Shown: positions 40,681 to 52,519 of the stretch, piece by piece
Layout of the letters: every line of letters starts with the position of its first letter
Position numbering within the stretch: the first letter of the stretch is position 1
Assembly (NCBI GenBank): GCA_030704615.1
Contig: CM060733.1
Coordinates: forward strand, 56,482,001-56,546,000
DNA length: 64,000 bases
Direction: 5' to 3'
Origin: Takakia lepidozioides
Lineage: Eukaryota > Streptophyta > Takakiopsida > Takakiales > Takakiaceae
Made by a program: the position numbers and the translations under genes
The notes under the pieces: generated by a model
Seen by the model: the letters and a program-made list of their open reading frames with translations, nothing else
Database searches by the model: none
What the model was told of the DNA's origin: nothing

Positions 40681-43600
40681 TCAATACACAGGGCAAGGGG
40701 CTCCTACATCAATGCCAGGATATGTAGGGCATGCTGCAAGGCTACATCCATCAACATTATTTCCCCACCAGGTCATTGTCTTCTTTTCGAGGCCGAGAAC
40801 AAGGTAGACAAAGACCGCCATGAATGCAAGCCCAGCATCAAGGCCCCCAGAGAGTACGTAATTGTAACGCCGCCACCAGGCTTTCCGATATTTGTACACA
40901 AAGTAATTGAAGATGAACCCAACTATGAACCATGAGATGTAGTTGACTGATGTCGCAGGTGGCATATTTGCAGTGGCCCCCAGCAAGATAGGCATGTTGA
41001 TAAGAGTGAACAACTTTACTGTCGGGAACGTCTTATGCAAGCACCACACAGGGAGGGGTGCAAGGGCACCTATAAGGAAAAACCAGTTCATTGCTTTGTA
41101 CTGGCCAAGAGAGCCGAAGATTCGCTTGGGGCCCACAAGGCCCCAGATGACTGATGCATCGAAAAACACCCGATCACCTGGACATGTCCAAGGGCTGTTT
41201 GCAGGGAGCAAACTTTTATCACAAATGTTGGTAATTGTATCCAGCAGCCACCAAGCCACACCCATGTTCACTAGCCCAGCTAACATTGTGCCTATGATCT
41301 GCAGGCCACACCCAGCATAGTTCTGAGTTCGAATACACATAAGATCCATGCACACGACTATTGGTCAATCAATGTACCCACCCAAAACACAAACTGCAGA
41401 GACAACCATGAGCATTTGACGATTCCAACGAAGCTCAGCGAGCATGCATAAGATCCAAGAAAGAAATTGACGAAAGGAGAGAGAGAGGACAGGGCAGGGT
41501 CTTTAAAACATGAACCTGGACAATGAACATTGAGCGAGGTGGGATTTTCATGTAGTGCCCCAACTTGAAGTCTTGCAAGAAGGAAATAGCCTGCGACATA
41601 CTGATATAGCCGTATGTTTTGAAGCAAACATTTGCAATTGGTCGGCCTGGCAAAATGTAACCCATCATATACTCTGTGATGATATTCAACCCAGGAGTCT
41701 GCGCATCCAATTCAACACAACAGTCAACTGGCAAGAAGGATCTGTGGTTGGTAACAAGGCCTCAGGATACACCAAGGTCCACTACAGTGACACATGAGGT
41801 TTCTAGCAAAGGCCAATCAATGAATCAATTGGATTCCTGGCCTGTAAACTCATCATACAAGCCACTGTTCTAGGTTAGATCTGCATACCGAATTTTTCAA
41901 CTCACATGCATAAGCTCACTCACACCTGATTAGTAGTTGCAGTGATGACTCCAATTGGCAGCGTGAAGATAGAGGCAAGACCACAGGCCAATAGTACACC
42001 CCACCATGGCAACTGCAGTTGGCGCTTGTAGCCCTCAACTGTCCAGATCGATGCAAGTACGGTGACAACCATAAGTACCAGGAACCAGGTGTTCGGGATG
42101 TCCTTATACCTTTGCATCAATCGTGTGTGCACATCAGGCCTGTACTCCTTTGCTGCAGCCCGACTCCGCGTCCATATTTCCCTGCAAAACAAAGTGGTCA
42201 TGCAACTTGCTGAGTTTCGTTACAAAATGAAAGTATTTGGTTCTCCCTCTAACATCTAAGGATGTGGAATTGGAGCGGGAGAAGAGGTGGTATCCCATTG
42301 ATCAATTGCTAAGAATATGGGCTATGACATACCCCTATTGGTTGTGGGGTTTTGACCCTCTTGAGTATGAAAGGCTCAACCTGTCACTGCCATAGTGACT
42401 GTACACAGCAAACAGACACAGAAGAAAAATTCACCTGCCATGGAAGAGTGCAACATGGGACAATGTGGCAGTGACTGCTGCAAACCCAAAGCCATACGTG
42501 ATCGCAAAGAACGTGCTCAAATGGATGGGGCCAGCTGCCTCATAGGCAGTTATATTCAGGTCAAATTTTGCATCCACCACACTCGTGACATCGTAATAAG
42601 CTCCATTTGACTGAAAGAGGTGACTGGAGAAGATAGGGAATTTCTTGGCGTCATACACATTGGAAAAGTAAGTAGCCGGCGTGACCACATACATCACAAG
42701 TATGAAACCCACCAGGACGTTGGCAATGGCGAAGAAGGGGGTCACAAGCGGACTCAGAAGAAAAGACGTAGTTGTTGCCCAGTCCACGCTTATAGTGCCC
42801 AATCCAAGGCCAGACATACCTGAACCAAGTTGCTGGGCTGTGACGGAATTTGGCCATGCCCAGCATACCCACGACAGAGATGTCAACATCATGAAGAAAT
42901 AGCCCGGAAGAAGGTACCATGTGAAGCTTATAATCATGACAATCGTGAAGAACTGGACTCGCTTCAACCCCTTGATGACCTCTTTCTCATGAAGTGTCCT
43001 GAGAGAAACAGAAGAGAAGCAAGTGAGGTTCGGTGATATGTCAACTGACACGAAATAACATTCAGACCATTTCCATATTTATGGAACATTTTGACACTAC
43101 AAGATGCGGCAACAAGCACTACCTTACCAGGACCTCCTCCCTCTCTCTCAGGTTCGAAAGAAATCACAAAACCTGCAATATTGGGTCTAGATTCCTGCTG
43201 CCGATTATCTGTTCAATTCATGCCATGATCAGCAGGAACCAACTTGGCACAGAGATAGGCACAGCTATAAACTAAAGCATACCAAAAGGTCTTCCTACCA
43301 GCATTTTTTAGTCTCATAGAAGAAAGAAAGGACCTTTACAATGTCCACAGGGAGGGAGAGAGATCTGGGAAAGGGCCTCCAGGCCCCGTGTGACTGAAAG
43401 CACATCAATCGTAGATAATACAAAGTGGGTCCTTCACAATGATAGAATCTTACAGCCTACTTACTTGCCTGCAAGTCTCTCTCAATCTCTTTTAAGGGCA
43501 TTGGGAAGGTCTAGGTGGGCTCTCACAGTCTGCTGATAGAGACTGGTAGGTGGGACAACCTGAAGGGTGCTGTCCACTTGTGCCCTGCTTGTGCTAGAGA

Positions 43601-45412
43601 TGACAGAACGGAGATTGAAACTGAAGAAACTTTTTCTTCCAATCCCATCTCTACTATGAGATCCCAGGCACTCCAAGATAGCCAGTCCCTTATACAGGTG
43701 TTCCACTATGAGGATCAGAAATGCTTTATAGCATGTCTGCATGAGGCATTACATCTTTTTTCTTGTATCCTACTTTCTGGGCTGCGCCTGCAGAGGGCCC
43801 CTCTCTATTTCTTGTTTCATGTCCCATAAACTTTGACCTTTCCTCGTTATAAAGTGACTTTCATTCTTTCTTTCTGGTGTCCTGCAGACGAAATTAATTC
43901 TTTTTCTTTCTGCTCTCTCTCTCTGTGCACACTTTGTGTACTTGGAAAAAATTGTAGACCTCACCCAAAAGCTATCAGTGACAGAGTTCAACATGAATCC
44001 ATCTCCACTTAGGCTGCATGGCCAACGGAGGAGTACCTGAAGATGGAGACTTGTACCAAGTTGGCAGGCCACCACATATGTGCAGGCTCCACCAGATATT
44101 TGCGAAGAAGCCCTGCCCAGCCATAGCCCAACACCTGCCAACTCCCCAAGACAGAGAGTGGTTCGTGCAAGGTTAGGGAGGCCAAAACTGTTTTGAGATC
44201 CCATACAAACTTCCTTGTGTAAACTGGACCCTAATTACAGCTCTCATGAAAATAGCATCAAACTTCTTTCTTCTGGAATTCCTTCTGTGTTCACCTTTTA
44301 TGCTCCTACTGAACTAGGCACAGGGTCCATGGCCACCAGGCTACAGCCAGAAAAAACTAATGTCTCTCTCTCCTACTCACGTTGGCACCAAGGCATGATA
44401 AACACATGAATCTCTCCATCTCTCCAGTCTCCAGTGAACCTGAAAGGCATGCAGCCCAAACTTCAATTTTCTCAAATAAGAGAATAGTAGAAGTACACTG
44501 TGAGAGCATTCTTACATTCAAGAAGGAAAACTCTTCGAGACCTTCTGCTAGCACCCAGAAAGACTATGTCGCCAACTCCCAACAAACCAAGAGCCCATTT
44601 TGGAAAACTCAGATTTCTCAAACCATACATCTCGAACTGGGTTGTTTCGAAATGTCACCTGATCTCGTATCCTTAAGTGGGAATCATTTTTTATGATGAA
44701 TATTCTACTACAATAGTATGAAGAAGAAGACGAAGAAGAAGAGCTCATGGGTGCTAGTTTCAACCTGGGTGGTTATCACGATAAGAAGGCCAGCAAGAAA
44801 GTCAATTTTGCGCTTGTAAAAAGCTTTGGTAATGTCCACAATGTAGACTGCATATGCATCTCCGCTCCCGAAAGCGCTCCCAGCATTTGCAAAGATAGTG
44901 ATGAGGACATGCTCCTTGACGTTGAAAGGCCCTGGATTGAGCGAAAACTCCCAGTTTGTAAAAGGGAATTTCATCTTCCTCGTGGGCAATGTAGCTGCCA
45001 TGAATCTTCCCAGAGGCAAGGCTGCAATCTGTGCTGAGATTGCGGTGATGGTGAGAGGTTCGGTGCGATAAGCAAAGAATTGATTCAAAAACGACAAAAG
45101 AACACAAGAAAGTAGGCCTAGAGTCCACATCCGGAATGTCCACACTGGGAGATCAGCGTCATCCGTGGTGGGCACTGTGAGCGCGACCTGAGGTACGGGC
45201 GACTGATCATCAAGCTCATCCTTATAGTCCTCACTCCCAAATTTCAACCCATATTTCCCATCTCCATCTCCCTTCTTGCCATGCTTGTAACCACCCTTGG
45301 TCAGCTCAACCTCGGAACCCGTCTGTGCACCACCCTTTACACCTCGAGGCACAACATTCGCCTCCGCCCCGTTCCCAACACCGTCACCTACCTCATTCCC
45401 ATGTTGCCCCAT
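40681..45412 (-). CDS. OPT: oligopeptide transporter (OPT family), 6 exons
   Basis: Exons on the minus strand: 45412-44765, 44134-44037, 42998-42435, 42181-41926, 41698-41516 and 41298-40681. All introns are GT-AG and the joined frame is open for 788 codons, normal for plant OPTs (about 700-770). Signatures: [18 protein letters not shown] in exon 1 (the NPG motif), [20 protein letters not shown] in exon 2, [17 protein letters not shown] in exon 3, [20 protein letters not shown] and [10 protein letters not shown] (the KIPPR motif) in exon 5, and [20 protein letters not shown] in exon 6. Many hydrophobic segments fit the 12-16 membrane helices of the family. OPTs are proton-coupled importers of tetra/pentapeptides, glutathione or metal chelates at the plasma membrane; the substrate here cannot be told. 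The hydrophilic N-terminus is Gly/Asp/Lys-rich. Intron 2 contains a LINE-A remnant and a short LINE-B end lies in intron 1. Confidence 0.95.
43312..43880 (+). mobile_element. LINE-A 3' region, decayed
   Basis: It contains GGGCATTGGGAAGGTCTAGG, AGAGACTGGTAGGTGGGACA and ATTGAAACTGAAGAAACTTT, corresponding to the LINE-A C-terminus. Then follow TTCCACTATGAGGATCAGAA and a degenerate TTATAAAGTGACTTTCATTC tail. At 43312-43370 a second, antisense end (ACCTTTACAATGTCCACAGG) is present. It lies in intron 2 of OPT, between exons 44134-44037 and 42998-42435. Confidence 0.65.
44270..44375 (+). mobile_element. LINE-B 3' end, decayed
   Basis: CTAGGCACAGGGTCCATGGC followed by CACCAGGCTACAGCCAGAAA aligns with the LINE-B end GGGTCAATGGCCACAAGGCT ACGGCAAACAA. 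The terminal TTATGAGTAC is no longer clear. It is located in intron 1 of OPT. Confidence 0.5.
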
Positions 45413-45880
45413 CTCACTCCAGATTCAAAGACAACCGAATGCTCTATATATATCTAAAGGATCGATGTGATGCCACTTTCAGAAGCGCATTGGACAATGT
45501 TAGCTTTCCTTCACCCTCAGACCACCACGGCAGCTTCACACCGATCTCCCAACCTCTCGCCTCACCCCGCAACACCAAATTGAGGCCAAGTATCGATCCA
45601 TCGACACACAGACAGACCAGCGAGGCCGCGTTGCATGAGTGTTACGGTGGTTCGGGTCAGCACTCAACACAGCAGTAGACCGCATCAAGCAAGGAGGAGG
45701 GGTAACAAGTAACAAGGTAATAAAAGGGTAAAGAATCTTTGAGATTCAGTTACCCTCCTTGCAACCCGGCACGTGCGCCTGCCCGCTGCCCACTTTTCGG
45801 CGCATACCATCTTTCCCTTTCACACAACTCGAGGATATTTTCCAGATTTTTCAAAAACAATTGGCAGAATTATCGCAAAA
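45413..45880. other. upstream region of OPT
   Basis: This is the 5' flank of the OPT gene on the minus strand. A TATATATAG run at about 45441-45452 lies only some 35 bp before the start codon, too close to be an obvious promoter element. A 117-codon plus-strand ORF overlapping exon 1 has no supporting features. Confidence 0.35.
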
Positions 45881-45887
45881 ACTATTT

Positions 45888-45995
45888 GTAATAGCTCAGT
45901 TGGATACAGCACTGAGTGCCACCCAGGTGATACTGGGTTCAAATTCTACTACCTTGTCGGATGTGGTATGATATGTTTTTTCCTCCGAGTAAATT
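45888..45995 (+). mobile_element. tRNA-derived SINE, head region
   Basis: TAATAGCTCAGTTGGATACA is a tRNA A box and GGGTTCAAATTCTAC a B box about 40 bases later. The following GTGGTATGATATG..TTTTCCTCC resembles the body start of the SINE at 50.7 kb. No clear A tail was found; it is probably truncated. Confidence 0.65.
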
Positions 45996-46229
45996 TTCTA
46001 TGTTGTTTTTTCTGTAAATAAGAATGTAAATATAGACCATATTTTGACGCAACGGTACCCTATAGCAGCCGATGACTTGTATTTCCGTTTGCAAACATAT
46101 TATCTTGAGGCGGCCGCTTGTCTTGTTGTGAGGTAGCCGCAAAATTACGGCAGCGGAGGGAGTTAAGGGCCAGGTTCAATGGGCACTCCCCATGACCGGG
46201 AGCCAACCAACTGCTCAATTTTCCTTCAA

Positions 46230-46790
46230 AAACAATCGCTACATAAATGGAATCTAATTCTGTGGCAACCATGATTTTTTCCTTGGCAGCTTCAAGCCAG
46301 ATATAGCTAACAGAAAATAATATATTCTTAAGTATATAGAAATAGAAACAATAATCTTGCAAGTAGGTAGCTCAGTTTGATAGAGCACTAACAAGTGCCA
46401 CCCAGGTGATTCTGGGTTCAAATCCTTCTACCTGTGCTCTTACTTTGAAAGAGGTTCTTTTCTCCTCTAATTTGAGAGCGATTGCTCCCCGGGGGCAGAG
46501 TGGGGGGGGTGGGGGTGCCGGTGTGTTTATGTTTCCCTTTCCCCAGAGGCATAGACTGAAGGAAATGCGATTTCCGTCACAAGGTAAGTTTGGCCCGGAG
46601 GCCCCTGTAGCTCTATGTAAATATTCAACTATTCTCTAAATTGGAGTATGCCGGCCAAGCATCTTTTATGCAAGATTGTGTCTTTTCGGATGTCCAGGTG
46701 CACCAGTGGAAGATCCATGGGTTGTAGAAGGTCAATAATGGAAGCACTGATTTTTGGACAAGGCTCCCAAAAACAAGTTGGTGGTGTGAA
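46230..46790. repeat. dispersed repeat, copy 1 of a 46/50-kb pair
   Basis: CAGCTTCAAGCCAGATATAG, AGAAAATAATATATTCTTA and GAAACAATAATCTTGCAAG recur at 49641-49720. AATTGGAGTATGCCGGCCAA and GAAGATCCATGGGTTGTAGA recur at 50083-50170. The two blocks keep order and orientation, offset about 3.4 kb. A SINE lies between them in this copy at 46365. Confidence 0.65.
46365..46445 (+). mobile_element. tRNA-derived SINE, head region
   Basis: GTAGGTAGCTCAGTTTGATA is the A-box region and GGGTTCAAATCCTTC TACC the B-box region, with CCACCCAGGTGATTCTGGG between. It is the head of the same family as at 45888. The remainder (TTCTTTTCTCCTCTAATTTG) is only weakly similar to the SINE body. Confidence 0.65.
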
Positions 46791-46799
46791 CGTGTGAAC

Positions 46800-48990
46800 A
46801 GTCATCATGGTGGTTTTTTCGGTAGCCGGTTAGTAGGCTGTGGCGTTCACATAACAACATGTTGGGTTTGTGGGAATTGGGAACATTTGTGATTCAGATT
46901 CAAAATAATTTTTTGGGGAAATATCAATATATGAATGGAGGGGGTTTTTTTGTTGGCTCTTCCCTCAAGAAGAGATGCATCAATTTTGAAAAAGTGGGAT
47001 GATCCCGATATACCTACACCAGAAATTACCTAAAAATTACCTACAATGAGGATATAGCACTCTCGGATAAGCCCTATATTGTAGATATACCTACCCTAGT
47101 TAGTAAAATATTAATATGGAGGAGCTCCATAATCGTTCACTTAATGAGGTGTGTATCACATTAAATGCAGTGAAGAGCAAAAGGTGAGGAGTTCCAATCC
47201 TTCTAACAGAAATTTTTGAACATGTAAGCAACTAGGATGAAAAAAAGAAACTGCACATTAATCGCACATTAATAGCAGTCAAGATCATTCACATGTATAC
47301 AAAAAATATATAAAAATATATAATAAAGAAAATTACTCACCTTCAACAATGCAAGAACATGTTATTCAGCGTCCGGGAAATAATTTCAGTTGAACCAGCC
47401 AATGGCCCCTCATTCTGAGAACCAACCGGCTAAGTGGGTTGGGGAGTCGGTTGCTTCCCCTTAATGGTAACTGCAATAGTCAATTTCCTATGTGAACATA
47501 CTCGGTAAATTTCCGAAGGTTTCAATTTTCACTCGGAAATCCTCGGAATCAGTCGGCTAGCATGTAACTAGCTGCCGGTTCTCCCCGTTGGTTGATGTTA
47601 TTGCTTGGTGGTATGATGGTTGTGCCAGGTCGTAGAAGTAGAAGGGTCAAACCTTCTACTAAACTCAAAGCCAAGCATTAGATGGTGCCCTCGAGATGAA
47701 TGTGAGGGAGCCGGTTCAGCCAGCGTGGACCCCACGCCCACCCCGCCTCCATCGCCCGCGCACGCCCTCCCGCACCTCATGTTCCCGCTGCCAGGACATA
47801 GACGAGCCCTCTCCCGCATCCCCATTCCTCCTCCCATCCTGCCCTCATGCATGGCATCGCCCTTCATCCCCCATGCATGCCTTCATCCTCGCCATGCTAC
47901 ATGGTATCCCAATGCCCTCTAAATCGTGTCAAACTGGTTGCTTAGCTGCTCCTACTCGTTTTCACTACGCCGGTTTAGCATCTGTGTACATTTGGACATG
48001 TTCGTATGTCCTCGTTGTGGAGAGTCCAATGGAGCCCAAAGCGAGCAGCATGAATGTTGTTGAAAGCTCACCAACACCCCTTCGTAAAGGAATTTGTCAA
48101 AATGTTGATGCTGCGGATTTTCGGGCACAAAAGTCTACCTTGGAGCACGGAGCGGAGCTGGCATGAGTTCTTCAAAGATCCTTCACGATGGTGGGACAAC
48201 CGTAATCGCAAGGTCTCTGTCCCCTTTCCTTTTTAAAAACAAAATCAACAAGCATTTTAATATTTTAATGATTAGGAAATCCGAAGATCAGTTTTGTAAT
48301 ATCATACATCAATATTTAATTCATACATCAATAAGTTCTACCATGGCCTCTATCCCAGCTTTATGAAGAAATAAATAAATAATTTTTTCTCTTATAGAAA
48401 ACATGTTTAAAATGTAGTTTAAATATATTATTGTATTTTAATATAACATTTTAAGGAAATTTTGCACTTAAGAGTTTTAGGGTGGAGCCATTCAATACGC
48501 GACTAGCCGCTTGTTTTGTTTTGTTTTGTAGAGTTGAGATGTCCCAAACTGCGGGCCCCCCCACCCCGAGTGCTTGGTACCGTTGGAAAGCCCTCCATGA
48601 GGAGGTGCACCTAGTTGGTCTCATGATTTTTGGACTTGCAGTGTGGGAGATGTGGAATTTCAAGTACTTTGGGCCGCTGGAAATTCGGAAAAAATAGCAA
48701 ACTGGGCTCTCTTGGGACAATGGTTGGAGCCTCGACCGGAGATATATCATTAATAATTTGATGTATTGCTACTCGTAAAAAATAGCAAATTGGGCTTTCT
48801 TGGGACAATGATTGGATTACTCAATAAATTCATGGAAAACAATAAATTGAAGCTACTCTATGAAGCGAGGTTGTTGTTTAGTTTTTTCTGTCGAATTTCA
48901 AGTACTTTTGGTTGCTGGAAATTCGTGAAAAATAGCTCATGTTATGCGAACAGTTACAATGTTATAAAGACTATTCATTGCAGGTCAACC
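46800..48990. other. no gene recognised; AT-rich and repeat DNA
   Basis: A Pro-rich plus-strand ORF at 47620-47922 and an overlapping 156-codon ORF at 47696-48166 show only low-complexity composition. Near 48640-48950 two related blocks repeat CAAGTACTTT-GG..GCTGGAAATTCG and AATAGCAAA.TGGGCT.TCTTGGGACAATG in direct orientation. No terminus or domain was found. Confidence 0.4.
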
Positions 48991-48997
48991 CTAGAAA

Positions 48998-49192
48998 AAC
49001 AAAAATCGTGGTTTTCAGTCGGGTATCGGCAGTTTAAGCCCTTGAAAAGTTATTTTTGCAGTGAGAAAATAAATCTGAAGGTACTCATATGCACCGTGCC
49101 TGTTAACATGCAATTCCTATGACCGCGGTTTGAAATCATTAACCCCTATGACCGCAGGTTGTGCTCAGCCATGCTCACAGAATACCAACCCC
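48998..49192 (+). repeat. MITE-like element, right-end fragment
   Basis: AATCGTGGTTTTCAGTCGGG, TATCGGCAGTTTAAGCCC, AAATAAATCTGAAGGTACTC and ATTCCTATGACCGCGGTTTG match 52308-52515 with few changes. It ends CATGCTCACAGAATACCAAC. The left half of the element is missing here. Confidence 0.75.
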
Positions 49193-49559
49193 CCCTTGTA
49201 GCTGCCCATGGAACCTAGCTCTAAGGTGCAAGGAACGGTGGTGGGCCCAGCGACCTCTCCATAAAGAGGCTATTGTCGCATCGAGCCGCATGTGTTGGAA
49301 ATGGTAGATGTAGTGTGGATCTTTTTTGAATGTGCTAGAGCTAATTCCCTTTACGAGAATTGTGCTACTGTTGAATCGAGCCTCTCCAGTGAGATTCAAT
49401 ACATCGTGTTGTTACTCCAATGCAAACTTTGGTTGCTCAGCAAGGTTCCCTATATCCCTTTGGCAGAAGATTTGTGTGTTTTTTCCCTCGTAACTTTCAA
49501 ATGTTTATACTTGTAAAAAAAGTTCCAGACCATCAAGTCTTAAATCGAAGCCACAAATA

Positions 49560-50230
49560 ACCCCACAAGCCATAGATAAATAGAATTAATTTTGTGGCAA
49601 ACAATATGGAAGGGTGTCATGTCTTTTCCTCCGTCTTTCTCAGCTTCAAGCCAGATATAGCTATTAGAAAATAATATATTTCTTATGACAGTCAGAAAAG
49701 AGAAACAATAATCTTGCACGCAGGCTGGAGCTCTCAACTCTTCCTTCATGGCAGGCCAAATGGGCAATCTTGAAAATATCATCTAGGGCTCAAAATTTAT
49801 CAAAATGCCAAAATTTGTGGACAAGGCACTATGTAATGTTAGTGTGCATTTACTTACCAGAGAAATTAGAAAACAAATATCACCTCATTGGTGTACTTGG
49901 AAAAGAATCTCCCAAATGCAATGGTCAAATTGACTACATTTTTCCCAGAATATGGCTGTAGTAGATATGCACATTAGTATACAGTTAATCCATATGGGGA
50001 TAAAAATTACACCAGGAAGCATTTCACACCCGCACTTCTCTTTTAGTGGGCCCACCCAAGTGGTGCTAGTCATTTCAGGGTTAAATTGGAGTATGCCAGC
50101 CAAACATCTTTAACACAAGATGGAGTCTTTTTAGATATACTACTTAGTGAAGATCCATGGGTTGTAGAAAGGTCACTGCATTGTTGACAGTCAAGCAAGG
50201 CCCCCCAAAAGCAAAGACTGGAACTGATGT
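49560..50230. repeat. dispersed repeat, copy 2 of a 46/50-kb pair
   Basis: Partner of 46230-46790, in the same orientation. The two conserved blocks lie at 49641-49720 and 50083-50220, separated by unrelated sequence here. The class is unknown. Confidence 0.6.
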
Positions 50231-50658
50231 CTGATGGTTCACTGATGTGGGGCTTTTCCTGAAGGTTGTAAGAAGGGAGAGGATTGGAGCGGCCAATGAG
50301 GTTTGGATGGGTGAAATGTGAGGCCACGTCTAGAGGCTAGCATAGAAATAAGAGGGTGGCCCTCCTTCTAGTTCTAGAGCTTTCCACAAGTAGGATGAGG
50401 CGGTTGCCCCCCTTCTAGAAGGCTCCACCAGCCCCCTTGAGACAGTACATAAAGTGGGCGAGGGCTACTTTCTATAGGGTTTCTGCCGCCTCCACCGTAT
50501 TTTGGTGGGCTCTGCATGCAAGTAGAGCCCCCCTTAAAAAATATAAATTTGGAATCTTGAACAATCTTCAACTGACTTCTAGGTCGCAAACATATGTCTT
50601 TTTGGTGGGGACCTTTCTACAACGTTGTCCCCCACATGTCACCCCTAGAAACCACCAC

Positions 50659-50895
50659 TTTTTTTTTTTTTTTTTTTAAAAGGGAAATACCTGGGAGCGA
50701 CAGCTCACAAATCAGGCCCCTTGATAGAGAGGAGAAAATAACCTCTCGGTAACCTCGCCATAAGGCTTTCAGATGCGACACCGCGCAGGGAAGTGGGAGA
50801 AGAGCGTACCACACCCGTCAAGTAGCAGGATTTGACCCCAGGGTCATCCGGATGGCACTCAGTGCACTTTACCAACTGAGCTACTGACTGTTGGT
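50659..50895 (-). mobile_element. tRNA-derived SINE, best copy, with A tail
   Basis: Minus strand from 50895: TCAGTAGCTCAGTTGGTAAA (A box), 40 bases, GGGGTCAAATCCTGCTAC (B box), CTTGACGGGTGTGGTACGC and a body of about 150 bases. The body ends CAGGTATTTCCCTTTT and is followed by an A tail of about 19. CACCACTT to the right (50897-50904) and ACCACCACTTT to the left of the tail are a probable 7-8 bp target duplication. It is 237 bp long, without coding capacity, transcribed by RNA polymerase III and mobilised by LINE proteins if the family follows known plant SINEs. Confidence 0.88.
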
Positions 50896-51520
50896 CACCA
50901 CTTGACACGTGTACATTTTTCTTTTTTTTTTAAAGTTTTGGAACTCATTACAGTTATTTCTTCAAATCCTTGTGTAGCTTACTATATATCCCCCCTTTCT
51001 AATTCCTGGACCATCCTCTAGTGGACATGGCCCTGCAAACGTGGGGGGCTTACTCAATGGAGGTCATGGTCAATGATAAGGTGTTTGCTCAAGATACATA
51101 TGTAGGCTGGGTTATATTCAACCCAGAAAAGGTCAGAGCCCATAAAATTTAATCATGTGACCTCAGCAGTTCCTGGAGCTCCATTGGAGATGGCATTGGA
51201 TGAAAGAGTCAAAATTGAAATCTGGACATCCATGGAACTTGGAAGTAAAGCTCAAAAAGTACAGAAAAGGTAGGAGATTCAGTCAGTGGCATCACAAGTC
51301 AATGATGTCAGACCCTTAATACTCAGAGAGGTTTCCAGGTTGGTCTCCACATTACATTATTTGTACTTTGGGGACATCCAATGGATAGCCCATCAGCGAG
51401 GGCATAACACATAACACCATGTTGTGTTCACAACCACATATGTAAGTGTGTGGGATGTCATTACCTGTTCACTACTGTTGGGCGGTTATTTGTTCTTCCG
51501 GCAAAGCCCAGGGATTCTTA

Positions 51521-51613
51521 CCCTGGTTCTATACCCTTGGATGGGGACTGGACTTGCGGTGTGTGAATCCCTGGTTCTATACCCTTGGATGGGGACTGGA
51601 CTTGCGGTGTGGT
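51521..51613 (+). repeat. 48-bp direct tandem duplication
   Basis: CCCTGGTTCTATACCCTTGG ATGGGGACTGGACTTGCGGT GTGTGAAT is followed at once by a second copy starting at 51569, identical for 42 bases. No coding role is evident. The exact match points to a recent event. Confidence 0.9.
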
Positions 51614-52042
51614 GGGCACACGTACACACACACAATGAGGTGCGGCCATATGTACACACAATCATCCGCACACGGACTTGGGCCCAAATGCAAAGTGTAG
51701 AGCCAATTTACATGCTTGCCCATTGACCTTGATTATATCGTCAAGCCCAATATTCGCTCGATCTTCCACCTCCCCATGTTGAAAATGCACTTCCTACCCT
51801 TGCACCACCATCAACGGGCTGGCAATTGCAAGTTCCATACTTGCTACCAAAAGAAAACCCTTGATCCCACTCCATTGCAAGCTAACCATTAGCTGCTCCC
51901 AGGCACTCTCTGCATGGACCTTTAAGAAGATTAACGACATATATTTTTAACATTTAATTCATGTGGGCCTTTCGAGGGCTTCCTTTTCTTGGGTTCTTGG
52001 CCCTTTTTAAGTCATTTGGTCTTGGCCCATAGTTCTTTTGGA

Positions 52043-52517
52043 GGTTGGGTAGCGTGTGAGCATGCTCAAGTGAGCACAAACGAATATTAAGGATATTCTC
52101 TAGATCCTTTTCGAATATTCTCCAACGAAACTAAAATTGAGAAACTAAAAACTTTGCGAAACTTTTTTTAACTGCTCACATAAGCCCTCACAGCATCACT
52201 TAAGAAACAAGTAACACCTATATACGATAAACATGTTACCCTATAGGCGTGGGGTTTCCTCACAAATGGATGCGAACCGGATACCCCGGAAAACCCCATA
52301 AAAGCAGAAATCGTGGTTTTCAGTCCGGGTATCGGCAGTTTAAGCCCTAGAAAAGTTATTTTCGCACTGAGAAAATAAATCTGAAGGTACTCAAATGCAC
52401 CGTCCCTGTTAACATGTAATTCCTATGACCGCGGTTTGAAAACATTTAACCCCTATGACCGCGGGCCGTGCTCACGTGAGCATGCTCACGCTGTGCTCAC
52501 AGGATACCAACGCCCGT
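52043..52517 (+). mobile_element. MITE-like element with palindromic subterminal repeats
   Basis: The left end is GTTGGGTAGCGTGTGAGCAT GCTCAAGTGAGCAC. The right end reads GTGCTCACGTGAGCATGCTC ACGCTGTGCTCACAGGATAC CAAC, which is the inverse complement of the left with small gaps. Each end contains the palindrome TGAGCATGCTCA. There is no ORF over about 70 codons. The right 190 bp is repeated at 48998-49192. The target duplication could not be fixed. Confidence 0.75.
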
Positions 52518-52519
52518 TC

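Noticed and set aside
44708-44764. OPT exon 1 continuing into [10 protein letters not shown]
   Set aside because: The homologous frame breaks at TTQ followed by GTTGAAACT, and the next conserved residues are in the exon at 44134. The Phe-rich tail is translated intron.
47620-48166. Proline-rich protein gene
   Set aside because: The open frames reflect a C-rich low-complexity stretch; frames overlap on both strands and no domain or splice context supports a gene.
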